A DNA stretch of 64,000 nt, taken from NCBI GenBank assembly GCA_003542575.1, contig DPKJ01000014.1:114566-178565 (forward strand), read 5' to 3'. The position numbers were made by a program, and so were the translations under genes. The notes beneath the pieces are model-generated. The model was not told the origin of the DNA. It worked only from the letters and a program-made list of their open reading frames with translations, and made no database searches. This DNA is from Rikenellaceae bacterium (lineage in GTDB: Bacteria > Bacteroidota > Bacteroidia > Bacteroidales > UBA932). Shown here in pieces: positions 1 to 8,109 of the stretch; the stretch's first letter is position 1; every line of letters starts with the position of its first letter.

Positions 1-566
1 CAAATCTCCTTATAGTCAGTCATTATTTTATCTTCTGCTCCGGGAATCGTGGCGTCTATTGTCCCTTTCATTGGGCAGGTGGTAATGATCCCATTCTCAA
101 TCCTCACAAACCTCTCCGGGCTAAAGCACACAAAATTATCCGGTATGCATAGGGCGTACGGGGAGTTAGTTCTGGCAATTATCTGCTCAAAAGAGAGCGG
201 AGTTTTGATTTCGGTTAGAGTGGTAAGGTTGATGAGATATGTGTCTCCCCGCATCAGTCCTGCCATTACAATATCGTAAGATTTTTTGTACTCGGCCTTG
301 TCGGGAGGAGTTATAATTTTCAGGAGTTCCTGGTTGGTATTATTTGACTTATCAGATTGGTCATTATTAATGCCCTGTTTAGAATTTGAGTAGTTTTCAA
401 CCTCTCCAACTCTGAAAAACACATTGTTACTTTCAAGTGGGTTCATCTCAAATATCCCCCTTTCAAGTTCAAAATCAATGGCAAACAGAAACGGAACCTT
501 TTCTGATCCGTATCTGTTCATCAACTCCCTTACTTCGCTAGCTTTAATCATATCGCTAAAGTACAT
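1..566 (-). CDS. pabB: Aminodeoxychorismate synthase component I (partial, C-terminus beyond window)
   Basis: Chorismate-binding subunit that, with PabA, makes 4-amino-4-deoxychorismate for p-aminobenzoate and folate. The gene runs off the left edge; 188 N-terminal residues are visible. Translating from the ATG at 566 gives an N-terminal region of low conservation, a Ser/Asn-rich linker, then the family blocks GDTYLINLTTLTEI (GxSYxxNLT type), CFSPERFVRIENG and PMKGTIDA, which mark the start of the chorismate-binding fold. An in-frame TAA lies two codons upstream of this ATG, fixing the start. It is divergent from pabA across 77 bases. PabB is favoured over anthranilate synthase TrpE because of the short N-terminus and the pairing with pabA; TrpE is the main alternative, since the catalytic half is not visible. 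Confidence 0.8.
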   Translation of the reverse strand, partial: MYFSDMIKASEVRELMNRYGSEKVPFLFAIDFELERGIFEMNPLESNNVFFRVGEVENYSNSKQGINNDQSDKSNNTNQELLKIITPPDKAEYKKSYDIVMAGLMRGDTYLINLTTLTEIKTPLSFEQIIARTNSPYALCIPDNFVCFSPERFVRIENGIITTCPMKGTIDATIPGAEDKIMTDYKEI

Positions 567-582
567 TTTTTATGCAAATATT

Positions 583-643
583 GACCAAATAACTACTTTT
601 ACCTTATCAATCTTAGACCAAAACATATTAATATCAGACCAAA
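583..643. repeat. Three direct GACCAAA repeats in the pabB/pabA divergent region
   Basis: GACCAAA occurs at 583-589, 616-622 and 637-643, each preceded by a T- or A-rich triplet. All three are in the same orientation and the last abuts the GTG start of pabA. On the minus strand they read TTTGGTC, so they could supply -33-like TTTG elements for pabB. They may be regulator sites or chance; no known motif is assigned. Confidence 0.3.
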
Positions 644-1240
644 GTGAAACGAATTCTGCTGATAGATAACTACGACTCATTTGTCTACAATGTTGTACAC
701 CTGGTAAAGAGCGCAACAGGCTTTGATGTGGATATCTGTCTCAATGATAAAATCCCATTTGACACAATGAGCGAGTATAGTCATGTTATTCTCTCGCCGG
801 GGCCGGGAGTACCATCCGAAGCAGGAGATTTGATGAAAGTTATTGATCTGTATAAAGATAGCCACTCAATTCTTGGAATTTGTCTGGGGCATCAGGCAAT
901 AGCGCAATACTTTGGTGCAGAACTAATTAATCTTGCCCATCCATTGCACGGACACCGTTCAAAACTCACAATTACAAAAGAGGGAGACCCTCTCCTCTCC
1001 GGCAACTTTTGCTCCGGCTGTGAAAGCCCCGAAGTTGGCCTCTATCACTCATGGGCAGTCAGCCCACGGATTTTTCCCAATGAGCTTACAATTGGATCAG
1101 TAAATGAAGACGGTATTATTATGTCTCTCTATCACAAGCGCCTTCCGTTGTTCGGAGTGCAGTTTCATCCCGAATCGGTTATTGCAAAAAATGGGGAGTC
1201 TGTTATAAAGAACTGGTTAGGTCAGGATGTTTTGCGATAG
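644..1240 (+). CDS. pabA: Aminodeoxychorismate/anthranilate synthase component II (glutamine amidotransferase)
   Basis: Class I glutamine amidotransferase of 198 residues that hydrolyses glutamine and passes ammonia to PabB. The triad is intact: nucleophile Cys80 in GICLGHQAIAQYFG, with His175 and Glu177 in QFHPESV. The N-terminal LLIDNYDSFVYN and the SPGPGVP block (51-57) are typical of the PabA/TrpG family. The start is GTG at 644, the only one compatible with the conserved N-terminus. Divergent placement next to pabB, with no trp genes in view, favours PabA, though such subunits often serve both pathways. Its last 19 bases overlap the convergent ABC permease gene. Confidence 0.85.
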   Translation: MKRILLIDNYDSFVYNVVHLVKSATGFDVDICLNDKIPFDTMSEYSHVILSPGPGVPSEAGDLMKVIDLYKDSHSILGICLGHQAIAQYFGAELINLAHPLHGHRSKLTITKEGDPLLSGNFCSGCESPEVGLYHSWAVSPRIFPNELTIGSVNEDGIIMSLYHKRLPLFGVQFHPESVIAKNGESVIKNWLGQDVLR

Positions 1241-2316
1241 CTTACAACTGCCCAGGTATTAAACAGCACTGCAAACCCACATAGAATAATCACAGGCCTT
1301 GCAAGGTAATAGAGATTCCCTCCCTTAAGAAATACCATTCTCATAATCTCTATAAAGTACCTCATGGGATTCACTGCAGTGATTGCTTTGGCCCATAAAG
1401 GCATGCTGTCTATAGGGGTAAAGAGACCACTCATTAGAATCATAATCAGAAGGAAGAAGAACATAACAAACATTGCCTGCTGCATGGTTGATGAGTAGTT
1501 GGAGATAAGCAACCCAAAACCTGAAACCACTATCAGAAAGAGTGATGATAGTAGATAGAACATAAGAAGACTGCCAACAGGCACAATACCATAGAAGAGC
1601 TTTGAGAGAACAAGAGTTATTGTAAGAATAATAAACCCGATTATCCAGTATGGGATCAGTTTGGCCGCAATAAAAAGGAACTTGCCAACAGGTGTAACAT
1701 TCATCTGTTCTATAGTTCCCGCCTCTTTTTCCGAAACAATATTCAGCGCCGGTAAAAACCCTCCGATTATTGTAATCAGCATTACTATCAATGCAGGGAC
1801 CATAAAAACCTTATAGTCCATTGAGGGGTTAAACCTACTCCTGGAGATAATCTCAACTACCGGCATAGCCCGTGGAGCTTGTGCAACCTGACCGGAGTAT
1901 TCATTAACGACAGTTGCCAGATATGAGGCTGCAACACTTCCCCTCATCCCGTCAACAGAATTTGAGGCAATGTAAACAGCCGTTTTGCCTGTTTTAACAA
2001 TATCCTTTTCAAAAGAGGCAGGAATATCAAGAATAATATCTGATTTTGACTTTTCTACACTTTGAAGAGCCTCTTCATAAGATTGCACCACCTCTACCGA
2101 GCTGAAATAATCCGATGCCTCTACTTTTCTGTAGAGCTCTCTCGAAAGTGATGAGTTTGCGCCATCAACAACCGAAACTCTTATGTTCTTTATATCAAGA
2201 TTAGCCGCATGAGGCATAAGTATCATCATAATTATCGGATAGACAATTATCAGTTTTGGCAGAAATTTATTTCTGATTATCTGCTTGAACTCCTTCTCTA
2301 CTAAATATTTAAACAT
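1222..2316 (-). CDS. ABC-2 type permease of a YbhGFSR-like exporter (second permease)
   Basis: Integral membrane subunit of 364 residues with ABC2_membrane_3 architecture. One N-terminal membrane helix (about 20-37) is followed by a large extracytoplasmic domain (about 40-165) and five or more C-terminal helices. The family block EKEAGTIEQMNVTPV lies at about 196-210, and the SMPLWAKAI...NPMRYFIEIMR block precedes the last helix. It is the last gene of the operon that starts with the TetR gene at 7985, 8 bases behind the other permease. The large external loop is typical of YhhJ/YbhR-type drug or lipophilic-substrate exporters working with an HlyD adaptor and TolC. The substrate is unknown. 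Confidence 0.85.
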   Translation of the reverse strand: MFKYLVEKEFKQIIRNKFLPKLIIVYPIIMMILMPHAANLDIKNIRVSVVDGANSSLSRELYRKVEASDYFSSVEVVQSYEEALQSVEKSKSDIILDIPASFEKDIVKTGKTAVYIASNSVDGMRGSVAASYLATVVNEYSGQVAQAPRAMPVVEIISRSRFNPSMDYKVFMVPALIVMLITIIGGFLPALNIVSEKEAGTIEQMNVTPVGKFLFIAAKLIPYWIIGFIILTITLVLSKLFYGIVPVGSLLMFYLLSSLFLIVVSGFGLLISNYSSTMQQAMFVMFFFLLIMILMSGLFTPIDSMPLWAKAITAVNPMRYFIEIMRMVFLKGGNLYYLARPVIILCGFAVLFNTWAVVSYRKTS

Positions 2317-2324
2317 AGCCTTGT

Positions 2325-3452
2325 CTATTCTAATCTTTGTTTAAAACTCCTGATACTTAACACTGTAAATACTACTGCCATAGATGTCATTATAAAAAGC
2401 TCGTTTAGAACCGAGGTGACCGGCAAACCCTGAATCATCAGCTTTCTTACTGCTTCGATAAACCACTTAGCAGGTATAAACTGAGCAACTATTCTAAGTA
2501 AATAAGGCATATTTGAAACGGGGTATATCATTCCCGAAAGAAGCATAACAGGCATCATAAAGACTAGTCCCGATATTAACATTGCTGCTACCTGGGTGCT
2601 TGCAAACGAAGAGATAAGAAGTCCTGTCGATAGTGATACAAAAATGAAGATAAATGATGCAAGAACAAGCCAGTAAATGCTTCCGGTAATTGGAACTCCA
2701 AGCACAAAAACCGAGAGAAGCAATATTGTTGCCAGATTAATAACCGAAAGTATAAAATATGGAACCGTTTTGGCCAAAATGACAATTACAGGCCGTACAG
2801 GCGATGCAAGCAGCACCTCCATAGTTCCTATCTCTTTTTCCCTAACAATGGAAACAGAGGTCATCATAGCACAAATAAGCATAAGAATCAATCCCATTAC
2901 TCCGGGCACAAAATTGTAGGCACTCTTCATTTGTGGATTATACAAAAGCTCTACGACAGGTTCAATAAAAGTGGGCTTGTCAGCAGAGTGTGGAGTATAT
3001 CCTGATAGCCTTAAAATCTGTTCATTTGATGAGGCAATAATTGAGTTTGCATATCTTAAAACACCTGATGCGGTGTTTGGGTCAGATCCGTCTACAACAA
3101 GGGATATCTGAGATTTTCCCTCACGAACAATATTTTCTCTGAAATTATTGTCATACACAATTACAAGGGAGACTTGCGATGATTTAATCAGATAATCTGC
3201 CTCCTCTTCTGTTGAGATATCTCTTTCGAAGATAAAATATTCGCTTTGTGATATCCGCTCAGTAATAAATGTTGTGACAGCATCTTTTGAGTGGTCCAGA
3301 ACTGCAAATCTTACATCTCTGATCTCATTTGACAGTGCAAAACCGAAGAGAACAATTTGAACAACAGGCATCAGTAGCAGAATCATAACTGTACGGGTGT
3401 CACGAAAAATATGCATGAACTCTTTGTTGACAAATACCCAAAATTGCTTCAT
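2325..3452 (-). CDS. ABC-2 type permease of a YbhGFSR-like exporter (first permease)
   Basis: Membrane subunit of 375 residues, paralogous in layout to the downstream permease: one N-terminal helix, an external domain of about 150 residues, then a C-terminal helix bundle. The ABC-2 block VREKEIGTMEVLLASPV and the closing block NMPYLLRIVAQFIPAKWFIEAVRKLM are clear. The start overlaps the stop of the ATPase gene by 4 bases (ATGA type), which implies translational coupling. Two different permeases suggest a heterodimeric channel, like YbhS/YbhR of enterobacteria. Substrate not predictable from sequence. Confidence 0.85.
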   Translation of the reverse strand: MKQFWVFVNKEFMHIFRDTRTVMILLLMPVVQIVLFGFALSNEIRDVRFAVLDHSKDAVTTFITERISQSEYFIFERDISTEEEADYLIKSSQVSLVIVYDNNFRENIVREGKSQISLVVDGSDPNTASGVLRYANSIIASSNEQILRLSGYTPHSADKPTFIEPVVELLYNPQMKSAYNFVPGVMGLILMLICAMMTSVSIVREKEIGTMEVLLASPVRPVIVILAKTVPYFILSVINLATILLLSVFVLGVPITGSIYWLVLASFIFIFVSLSTGLLISSFASTQVAAMLISGLVFMMPVMLLSGMIYPVSNMPYLLRIVAQFIPAKWFIEAVRKLMIQGLPVTSVLNELFIMTSMAVVFTVLSIRSFKQRLE

Positions 3453-4189
3453 AACACTCCTCCTGCAAGTTTATGAAATACCTCCTCTACAGTGGTACAT
3501 CCAAATTTTTGTTTTAGATTTTCGGGTGAATCTAAAGCAGCTATCTTCCCCTCAGACATTATTGATACTCTGTCGCAATACTCTGCCTCATCCATATAGT
3601 GTGTTGTCACAAAGACTGTTATCCCACTTTCTGCTGCAGCGTATATAAGTTCCCAGAACTGTCTTCTTGCAGCCGGATCGACTCCCCCTGTGGGCTCATC
3701 GAGAAAAACAATAGAGGGTTTGTGCAAAATTGCGACCGAAAAGGCCAGTTTCTGCTTCCACCCTGCAGGAAGTGACTGAACCAGCGTCTCTCTTTCGTCA
3801 TAAAAACCCAGGCTTTTAAGCATCTCATCCGTTCCGGAGGCTATTTCATTATCCTTTAGACCGTATATTCCTCCAAAAAGACGAAAATTTTCCCATACTT
3901 TCAGGTCCTGATAAAGAGAGAACCTCTGGCTCATATAGCCGATACTCTTTTTGACCTTTTCGCTGTTTTTTGAGATATCGTATCCCGCAACCATTCCCAT
4001 ACCTGATGTTGGTTTTAAGAGTCCGCACAACATTTTCATGGCAGTAGTTTTTCCGGCTCCGTTTGCCCCTAGAAAACCAAAGATTTCGCCCCTTCTAACT
4101 TCAAAAGAGATATTATCTACCGCGGTAAAATCTCCAAATTTTTTTGTAAGATTCTCCGTTACTATTGCATATTTTGTCTCTTTCATCAT
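3449..4189 (-). CDS. ABC transporter ATPase with degenerate signature motif
   Basis: Nucleotide-binding subunit of 246 residues. Walker A is GANGAGKTT (41-49) and Walker B is VFLDEPT (161-167). The ABC signature is changed from LSGG to LPAGW (140-144). The same kind of change is known from the C-terminal half of fused YbhF/YhiH-type ATPases, so this protein probably corresponds to that half, with the upstream ATPase as the N-terminal half. The ATG at 4189 is chosen over a longer reading because an AAGGAAA Shine-Dalgarno-like sequence sits just before it and after the stop of the preceding gene. It likely forms a heterodimer with one canonical and one weakened ATP site. Confidence 0.85.
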   Translation of the reverse strand: MMKETKYAIVTENLTKKFGDFTAVDNISFEVRRGEIFGFLGANGAGKTTAMKMLCGLLKPTSGMGMVAGYDISKNSEKVKKSIGYMSQRFSLYQDLKVWENFRLFGGIYGLKDNEIASGTDEMLKSLGFYDERETLVQSLPAGWKQKLAFSVAILHKPSIVFLDEPTGGVDPAARRQFWELIYAAAESGITVFVTTHYMDEAEYCDRVSIMSEGKIAALDSPENLKQKFGCTTVEEVFHKLAGGVL

Positions 4190-4206
4190 ATAACTCAATT
4201 TCCTTT

Positions 4207-5133
4207 TTATTTGGCAGACAACTCCATATAACAATCCTCAACAGATGGATTAATTCTCTTGACTAATGCATCATTAATTCCACGTGCCGTAAGCTCCTGA
4301 CTTATCTTTTCAACCGCATCACCTCCAAAGTCGGGCGAAATGGCGGCATGATGTTCATGTCCAAAGGAGTAGGCACTTTTCACAACCTCAATATCGCGGA
4401 GCACCTTAAGAATTGAGTGCATATCGTCTCCCTTTACTGCCAGAAGTTTATTATTGTATGAGGCAACCATGCCGGCGGGAGAATCAACTCCCAGCATAAT
4501 GCCATTTTTCATAAGGGCAATTCTGTCACATAACAGTGCTTCGTCCATATATGCTGTAGATACAATAATAGTTATTCCAACTGCTTTTAGCCTGTCGAGC
4601 ATCTGCCAGAACTCTCTTCTTGAAACAGGATCAACTCCTGTGGTTGGTTCGTCAAGAAAGAGAACGGAAGGTTTATGGATAAGTGCACAGCTAAGGGCCA
4701 GCTTTTGCTTCATTCCACCTGACAGAGCTGAGGCCTTTCTGTTCCTGAAGGGTTCGAGTTGACGGAATATATCCTTAATCAGATAGTAATTCTCTTTGGG
4801 GTTGACCTTAAAGATTGATGCGAAAAAATTGAGATTTTCTTCAACAGAGAGGTCGCCGTACAGAGAGAACCTCCCTGGCATATATCCTATTATCTCTCTG
4901 ATTTTTCTGAAATCACCCTTTACATCGTAACCATCTACAAATGCGTTTCCGGATGTTTGAACAAGAAGAGTTGCAAGAATTCTGAAAAGAGTAGTTTTAC
5001 CGGCTCCATCCGGGCCGATTACTCCAAACATCTCTCCTCTCTCTGTCTCAAAACTGATATTTTGCAAGGCAGTTACCTGGCCAAATGTTTTAGAGATATT
5101 CTCTGAAACTACCGGTTTATGTTCTGAACTCAA
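4207..5133 (-). CDS. ABC transporter ATPase (canonical)
   Basis: Nucleotide-binding subunit of 308 residues. Walker A is GPDGAGKTT (40-48), the signature is LSGGMKQKLALS (137-148) and Walker B is VLFLDEPTTGVDP (157-169). A C-terminal extension of about 90 residues past the ATPase core has the DrrA-like layout. The gene lies 1 base after the HlyD gene. Together with the next ATPase it replaces the single fused YbhF polypeptide of Escherichia coli. Confidence 0.88.
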   Translation of the reverse strand: MSSEHKPVVSENISKTFGQVTALQNISFETERGEMFGVIGPDGAGKTTLFRILATLLVQTSGNAFVDGYDVKGDFRKIREIIGYMPGRFSLYGDLSVEENLNFFASIFKVNPKENYYLIKDIFRQLEPFRNRKASALSGGMKQKLALSCALIHKPSVLFLDEPTTGVDPVSRREFWQMLDRLKAVGITIIVSTAYMDEALLCDRIALMKNGIMLGVDSPAGMVASYNNKLLAVKGDDMHSILKVLRDIEVVKSAYSFGHEHHAAISPDFGGDAVEKISQELTARGINDALVKRINPSVEDCYMELSAK

Positions 5134-5134
5134 T

Positions 5135-6037
5135 TTAATTTCCCCCCTTTAATCTGACATCTCCGTACATTCCTATTTTTAAATAACCGTCATTCTTTAC
5201 AGCAATTTTTACGGCATAAACAAGATTTGATCTCTCCTCTTTTGTCTGGATGCTTTTTGGAGTAAACTCTGCCTCACCTGATACCCATTCAACAACCCCC
5301 TCAAAGCTTCTTGTTGTTTGGTTGTCAAATCCGGTAACAATCTCTACTTTATCTCCAACTTTAATTGTAGAGAGCTGTTTTGCGCCAATGTATGCCCTGA
5401 GGGTCATACTCTCCAGGTCGGCCATTTTAAATAAAGGCTTCCCCGGCATTGATATCTCTCCCTTTGATGCATATTTAACCAGAATATTACCGTCATACGG
5501 TGATTTTATAAGACTCTTTGACAACATATCTTCAGTTTGGGCAATTTGAATTTTAAGGGATTCAACCTCTCTGTCTGCTGCCAGATTGCCTTTTTCCAGG
5601 GTTGATAACTGCGCCTCGCGTTGTTTTTTCAAGGTTAATATCTGCGAATCCAGATCATCAACCGTTTTTGCATTCCCTGCATTTGACTGAAGCAGACGCT
5701 GAGCCCTCTCCCGTTCAGATGTCAGGTGATATATCTGCTGGTTTAATGCAGATATTTGCTTTGATATATCAACTCTTCTTGCCTTAATAGATTCTATGGC
5801 TGCCAGAAGCCTCTGTTTTTGCAGGGAGAGCTGTACAGTATCAATAAGTGCAAGACTATCTCCTGCTTTAACTATTGAGCCCTCTTGTGCCCACATTTGT
5901 ACAATCTTTCCGGAAAGTTCAGAAGATATTACAATTTCATCTGCCTCGAATCTTCCCGAAGCCTCTGTATCTCCTTTGTCTCCTTTACAGGAAGCGGTTA
6001 AAAGAATAACCATGGGTAGTATAAATTTCAGTTTCAT
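5135..6037 (-). CDS. HlyD/YbhG-family periplasmic adaptor lipoprotein
   Basis: Membrane fusion protein of 300 residues linking the ABC permeases to the TolC channel. A signal peptide with lipobox LTASC puts the lipid anchor on Cys17, so it is membrane-tethered by lipid instead of a transmembrane helix. A biotinyl-lipoyl-like half-motif (SGKIVQMWAQEGSIVKAGD) precedes a long coiled-coil hairpin (about 80-170, rich in Gln, Leu and Lys), then the second half (SLIKSPYDGNILVKYASKGE) and a beta-barrel domain. The order TolC, adaptor, two ATPases, two permeases makes a complete tripartite exporter. Confidence 0.87.
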   Translation of the reverse strand: MKLKFILPMVILLTASCKGDKGDTEASGRFEADEIVISSELSGKIVQMWAQEGSIVKAGDSLALIDTVQLSLQKQRLLAAIESIKARRVDISKQISALNQQIYHLTSERERAQRLLQSNAGNAKTVDDLDSQILTLKKQREAQLSTLEKGNLAADREVESLKIQIAQTEDMLSKSLIKSPYDGNILVKYASKGEISMPGKPLFKMADLESMTLRAYIGAKQLSTIKVGDKVEIVTGFDNQTTRSFEGVVEWVSGEAEFTPKSIQTKEERSNLVYAVKIAVKNDGYLKIGMYGDVRLKGGN

Positions 6038-6050
6038 GATATGTTTTCCG

Positions 6051-7328
6051 TTATTGATTAAGGGTATGTTTTAATGTGTAGATTGCCGAAATAAGCTCTA
6101 TGTTGTGACGGCATTTGTTGCCTCTTGCCATGTCAAGCCTGTTTAATTCTCTTAAATAATCGGTAACTGAAATAATGCCGTTTTCCAGTTTAACTTCGGC
6201 AGCTTTTACCAATTGTTCTCTTAGTGCAATCACCTCATTGTCTGATTCTAACAATTTTTCAACCTTGGCTATGGCAGAACGTTGTGATGCTGATTTAAGA
6301 GAGAGGTTCAGCAGGAATGTCTCTCTGTGTATATTAATGTTCATCATCTCTTTGTCTAATATTCTCAGTTCATTCCCCTTTGAATATAGAGAACCCAGGT
6401 TAAATGTCAGATTTATTCCAGTCACAAAAAATGGAGAGAATTCATCCTTAAGCATATTCAGTCCCGGTTTCCCGTATCCAGCTTGCAGAAACGCTCCAAG
6501 CTTTGGCCTTCTTTGCGATATTGTCTGCTCTCTCTTAATCTGCAAAAAATCGCTTTTTGAGTCAAAAATTTTAAGTTCAGGCCTGAATATCTCTACACCC
6601 GGTATATCAGCTGATGGCTCACGGAACTCTGAATCGAAGTTTATTCCGGAGCCGGTTACCAATGACAACATCTTAATAAGGGACTCTTTTCCCGACATTA
6701 GCTCAACCTCTCTTTGTTTTAGGGTTATAAGTTCGGCCTTTATTGCATCGATATCCGATTTGTTAGCCATTCCCTCTGCTACGAGAGCCTCTGTTTTTGA
6801 TAAAATCTTTAGAAGGTCTTCTTTGATGAGTTTTAAATCATTAAAAAACCTTTCATTTAACAGAATCCCGAAATAGAGTTCATTAACCATCTCTCTCACT
6901 GCGTAGAGTTCACTCTCCAATTCATTTTTCCCAATTTCGGCCTCTTTAATTACCTGCCTCTTTGCTGCTCCCGTAACTCCCCCGTCCCAAATCAGTTGCT
7001 CTACATTTAAGGTGGCTGAGTACTGATCTTTACTCAATGGGTTTATGTCCATCCCGGGAATATTAATAGGAATTGATGTGACATCCGATTGATAGGAGGC
7101 CTTAAAATTTACACCTCCCTGAGGAAGATAAAGTGTGTTAATGTTCTTTAATTTCAGCTCTTTAATAGCATCTATTACAGAGAATTTCTTTATAGCAGGA
7201 TAATTTTCTGCCGCCATTGCCTGGCACTCTTCAATTGTTAATACTTTCTGACTCTCCTGTATCTGCCCTTCTAATGGACGAATTGTCAGAATTGTTAAAA
7301 GAGTTATTAATCCAAAAATCTTTTTCAT
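6051..7328 (-). CDS. TolC-family outer membrane efflux channel
   Basis: Outer membrane factor of about 425 residues with an N-terminal signal peptide (hydrophobic stretch ending near LEGQ). It has the two-repeat OEP layout: a first half with VLTIEECQAMAAENYP and long helices, and a second half with a similar helix/beta repeat after about residue 250. Length is normal for a TolC-class trimeric channel. The ATG at 7328 is preferred to an in-frame TTG at 7334. It follows the TetR gene immediately and precedes the adaptor gene, so it is the dedicated exit duct of this exporter. Confidence 0.85.
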   Translation of the reverse strand: MKKIFGLITLLTILTIRPLEGQIQESQKVLTIEECQAMAAENYPAIKKFSVIDAIKELKLKNINTLYLPQGGVNFKASYQSDVTSIPINIPGMDINPLSKDQYSATLNVEQLIWDGGVTGAAKRQVIKEAEIGKNELESELYAVREMVNELYFGILLNERFFNDLKLIKEDLLKILSKTEALVAEGMANKSDIDAIKAELITLKQREVELMSGKESLIKMLSLVTGSGINFDSEFREPSADIPGVEIFRPELKIFDSKSDFLQIKREQTISQRRPKLGAFLQAGYGKPGLNMLKDEFSPFFVTGINLTFNLGSLYSKGNELRILDKEMMNINIHRETFLLNLSLKSASQRSAIAKVEKLLESDNEVIALREQLVKAAEVKLENGIISVTDYLRELNRLDMARGNKCRHNIELISAIYTLKHTLNQ

Positions 7329-7334
7329 ACACAA

Positions 7335-7985
7335 TTACTGTTTCTGAGGTTCGAGTGAGATTCCACTCCATACTGTTAAAAATATTTCGTCGCCTCTCTG
7401 TTTTACAAAACTCATATATTCATCCCATGTGAAACCCTTTACATAGCTTATAAGCGGCTGAGAAACAAACATAAAAAGGTTAAGCGAGAGTATATTCAAT
7501 AAAAGATCAAATGCCGAAATTTCTCTTACTCTTTTAGCCTCTATCTCTTTTTGAAGCTCGGAATTGAGGTTAACTAACATGCTTTTCACAGCGCTCTCAA
7601 TCTTATCTGCAATTGCTTTGAATCTTTGCGGGTTGAGAGTCATTTCACTTATTATCAGGAAAGGCAACTTTGGATTTTCCGAAATAATCTTAAGGTGATT
7701 ATGTACAATTCCTCTTATTATCTCTTTAAATGGAAGGTTCTCCTCCTGTCTGTACGAAACTGAAGTCATAAATGAGAAAAACTTCTTTTCAAAAAGCCTC
7801 TCAAAAAGCTTGTCCTTTGTTCTGAAATAGTAGTGTATCAAAGCCTGATTACATCCTACTCTCCTGGCGATTTCAGTTGTGGTGGTAAGGGCAAAGCCTT
7901 TTTCAAGAAATACATTCTCAGCAATATCCAGGATTAACTGTTCAAAGTTTTCGCTTCTTACAGGGCGCTCTTTTTTAACCGGCAT
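7335..7985 (-). CDS. TetR/AcrR-family transcriptional regulator
   Basis: DNA-binding repressor of 216 residues. The N-terminal TetR helix-turn-helix spans about 34-55 (TTTTEIARRVGCNQ followed by ALIHYYF). The C-terminal ligand-binding domain is helical and diverged. As first gene of the exporter operon it is probably an autorepressor released by a substrate of the pump, as CecR (YbiH) is for ybhGFSR. An 18-base imperfect palindrome at 8013-8030 upstream is a candidate operator. The ligand is unknown. Confidence 0.87.
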   Translation of the reverse strand: MPVKKERPVRSENFEQLILDIAENVFLEKGFALTTTTEIARRVGCNQALIHYYFRTKDKLFERLFEKKFFSFMTSVSYRQEENLPFKEIIRGIVHNHLKIISENPKLPFLIISEMTLNPQRFKAIADKIESAVKSMLVNLNSELQKEIEAKRVREISAFDLLLNILSLNLFMFVSQPLISYVKGFTWDEYMSFVKQRGDEIFLTVWSGISLEPQKQ

Positions 7986-8012
7986 ATTTAATTGTTTTAT
8001 TTAATAGCTTAA

Positions 8013-8030
8013 TTAATTATTGCAAATTAA
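8013..8030. promoter_or_regulatory. Candidate TetR operator (palindrome)
   Basis: TTAATT and AATTAA form perfect 6-base arms around a 6-base spacer, between the tetR start (7985) and the LruC gene start (8110). Size and place fit a TetR-family operator, but the region is AT-rich, so chance is a real possibility. Confidence 0.25.
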
Positions 8031-8109
8031 CAACATATTTAATTGAATTGCAAAAAATAATTCGTACCTTAAAATGTTATGCATTTTTTTAACTTTGTTA
8101 TTTTTGAAA

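Noticed and set aside
6175..6876. Plus-strand ORF of 233 residues
   Set aside because: It lies wholly opposite the TolC-family gene, has Ser/Ile-rich antisense-like composition and no recognisable motif; a shadow of the real gene.
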